From Roseivirga echinicomitans (GTDB lineage: Bacteria; Bacteroidota; Bacteroidia; Cytophagales; Cyclobacteriaceae), in the NCBI RefSeq assembly GCF_001592935.1, contig NZ_LRDB01000050.1, forward strand, positions 620,001-684,000: a DNA stretch of 64,000 nt, in the 5' to 3' direction. Below are positions 62,870 to 64,000 of the stretch, in pieces. Position 1 is the first letter of the stretch. Every line of letters begins with the position of its first letter. The position numbers and the translations under genes are program-made. Under the pieces are notes generated by a model. It was given only the letters and a program-made list of their open reading frames with translations. It did no database searches and was not told the origin of the DNA.

Positions 62870-63379
62870 ATGGGGAATAACAAAATGAACAGACTTATCA
62901 TAACCATATCGATTGTAACAGTACTTGCAAGTTCCAACTCGACAACTAACGAAACCACAAAAATGAAAGACTCAAAAGATCAAACAGACAATGTTGATAC
63001 CACACCAAAAGTGACTGGGATTGGGGGCATATTCTTTTATTCAGACAATCCAGAAGAAACGAAAGACTGGTATGCTAAAAACTTAGGAATTGAAGTCAAT
63101 GAATGGGGCTCAGCTAGTTTTGAATCAAGAAATCTTAACAAACCTGACGAAGTAAACTCTCTTCAATGGAAACCCTTCAAAAAAGGAGATGAATATTTCG
63201 CTCCCTCCAAAAAGGATTTTATGATCAATTATCAAGTTCAGAATATAGAAGCGCTCATCATCAAACTTAAAGAAAACGGAGTAACCATTCTTGACAGCAT
63301 GGCTACTTATGACTTCGGAAAGTTCATACATATCCTAGATGCAGAAGGCAATAAAATTGAGCTTTGGGAATCCAATTAA
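62870..63379 (+). CDS. VOC superfamily protein with degenerate lipoprotein signal
   Basis: A 169-residue protein. After an N-terminal hydrophobic segment (LIITISIVTVLASS) and a threonine/aspartate-rich linker lies one glyoxalase/VOC domain (IGGIFFYSDNPEETKDWYAKNLGI, then ILDAEGNKIELWE). The signal looks like a lipoprotein type but serine replaces the lipobox cysteine (LASS instead of LASC), so lipidation is not expected. VOC proteins include dioxygenases, glyoxalases and binding proteins. The substrate cannot be read. Confidence 0.75.
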   Translation: MGNNKMNRLIITISIVTVLASSNSTTNETTKMKDSKDQTDNVDTTPKVTGIGGIFFYSDNPEETKDWYAKNLGIEVNEWGSASFESRNLNKPDEVNSLQWKPFKKGDEYFAPSKKDFMINYQVQNIEALIIKLKENGVTILDSMATYDFGKFIHILDAEGNKIELWESN

Positions 63380-63387
63380 CATTACTC

Positions 63388-63412
63388 GTCAGACTACTCG
63401 GAGTGGTCTGAC
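63388..63412. terminator. Hairpin between convergent genes
   Basis: GTCAGACTAC (63388-63397) pairs with GTGGTCTGAC (63403-63412) with one G-T wobble and a 5-base loop. It lies between the VOC gene and the convergent aldehyde dehydrogenase gene. No strong T-run follows. Confidence 0.5.
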
Positions 63413-63426
63413 AAATTCACCGTCCT

Positions 63427-64000
63427 TTAATTAATAGCAATGGTTTTGGTATTCATAAACTCGCGAATACCCAAGTGTGAAAGTTCACGTCCGTAACCAG
63501 AGGTTTTAATGCCCCCAAAAGGCAAACGCGGATCTGAAGAAACCATATGATTTACAAACACCGCTCCCGATTCAATTTTTCTGGCGATCATTTCTCCACG
63601 CACTAAGTCTTTTGTCCATATAGAAGCGCCTAAACCAAACTTGCTGGCATTGGCCAATGCAATAGCTTCTTCTTCATTCTTTACTTTAAACAGCGATGCG
63701 ACTGGACCAAAAAGCTCATCTTCATAGGCCGGCATCCCAGGTTTTAAATTGGCCAAAATGGTAGGCTCAAAATAAGCCCCCTCCCTTTCAGATCGTTTTC
63801 CTCCCAAAAGTACTTTTGCGCCCTTCGCTACACTTTCCTCTACTTGTTTGAGTAATTCATTCGCCAAAGCTTCTGAAGCCATCGGACCACAAGAAGTCAA
63901 TATATCGCTTGGGTCACCTAACCTCATGGCTTGCAAAAAGGACTTGAATTTATCAGCAAATTCATCATATACCCTTTCCACTACAATAAAGCGTTTGGCA
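63427..64000 (-). CDS. Aldehyde dehydrogenase family protein (C-terminal part, cut by window end)
   Basis: The frame is open to the window edge and its start is beyond it. The visible 191 residues match the C-terminal half of NAD(P)-dependent aldehyde dehydrogenases, close to succinate-semialdehyde dehydrogenases: FVNHMVSSDPRLPFGGIKTSGYGRE at the end of the catalytic region, and EDELFGPVASLFKV with the catalytic-side glutamate. The catalytic cysteine (normally upstream) may be the C in TSCGPMASE or lie outside, so activity cannot be judged from this part. Confidence 0.85.
   Translation of the reverse strand, partial: AKRFIVVERVYDEFADKFKSFLQAMRLGDPSDILTSCGPMASEALANELLKQVEESVAKGAKVLLGGKRSEREGAYFEPTILANLKPGMPAYEDELFGPVASLFKVKNEEEAIALANASKFGLGASIWTKDLVRGEMIARKIESGAVFVNHMVSSDPRLPFGGIKTSGYGRELSHLGIREFMNTKTIAIN

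Overview
This window is a chromosomal segment of a Bacteroidota bacterium, most likely a marine-type member of the Cytophagales. The evidence is the moderate-to-low GC content, the -33 TTTG / -7 TAnnTTTG promoters (for example in front of trkA, the tRNA-Ser gene and the tetR gene), few strong Shine-Dalgarno sequences, SusC-like domain pieces, double-FtsX ABC permeases, a ribosomal protein THX, and LytS/LytTR and DUF4097 gene families. I place it no closer than that. There is no prophage, insertion sequence, integrase or CRISPR array.

Layout. 0-11 kb: an M28 peptidase, the tRNA hydroxylase MiaE, a secreted nuclease/phosphatase-fold lipoprotein, an Nramp-fold transporter with altered metal-site motifs, a START-like secreted protein and D-Ala-D-Ala ligase. 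A tight run follows: epimerase, NTF2-like protein, then the 5-oxoprolinase genes pxpA-pxpB-pxpC. 11-24 kb: a small ribosomal protein THX gene, queA, an MscS channel, the potassium uptake pair trkA-trkH, a small heavy-metal-binding protein, a DEAD-box helicase and two divergent ABC permeases. 24-31 kb: a broken S41 peptidase, a large sortilin/BNR-repeat protein, tRNA-Ser(GCU), inorganic pyrophosphatase and a membrane metallophosphoesterase.

31-44 kb: a complete efflux operon (tetR-tolC-adaptor-RND pump) with a clear promoter and palindromic operator candidate, an alpha/beta hydrolase, a lipoprotein RidA, a DUF4139 protein carrying a SusC-like insert, and an M20 amidohydrolase whose start codon follows a perfect 16-bp hairpin. 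44-55 kb: small hypothetical proteins, a LytS/LytTR two-component pair, carbonic anhydrase, an 849-bp non-coding gap with hairpins and a 12-bp-periodic series of DnaA-box-like 9-mers, glnS, agmatinase, DUF3703, an AraC regulator, a chromate transporter and a flavoprotein. 55-64 kb: a class V aminotransferase, a leftward cluster of ECF sigma factor, HEAT-repeat presumed anti-sigma factor and three DUF4097 exported proteins, then a YdcF protein, a membrane endonuclease/phosphatase-fold protein, a VOC protein and the 3' part of an aldehyde dehydrogenase gene.

Most of the window is ordinary core genome. The parts that deserve a second look are the Nramp-like protein lacking the metal-site residues near pxpABC, the DnaA-box-like array, a 13-base leader element repeated just before several leftward start codons, the sigma/HEAT/DUF4097 cluster, and several strong hairpins placed directly against start codons.
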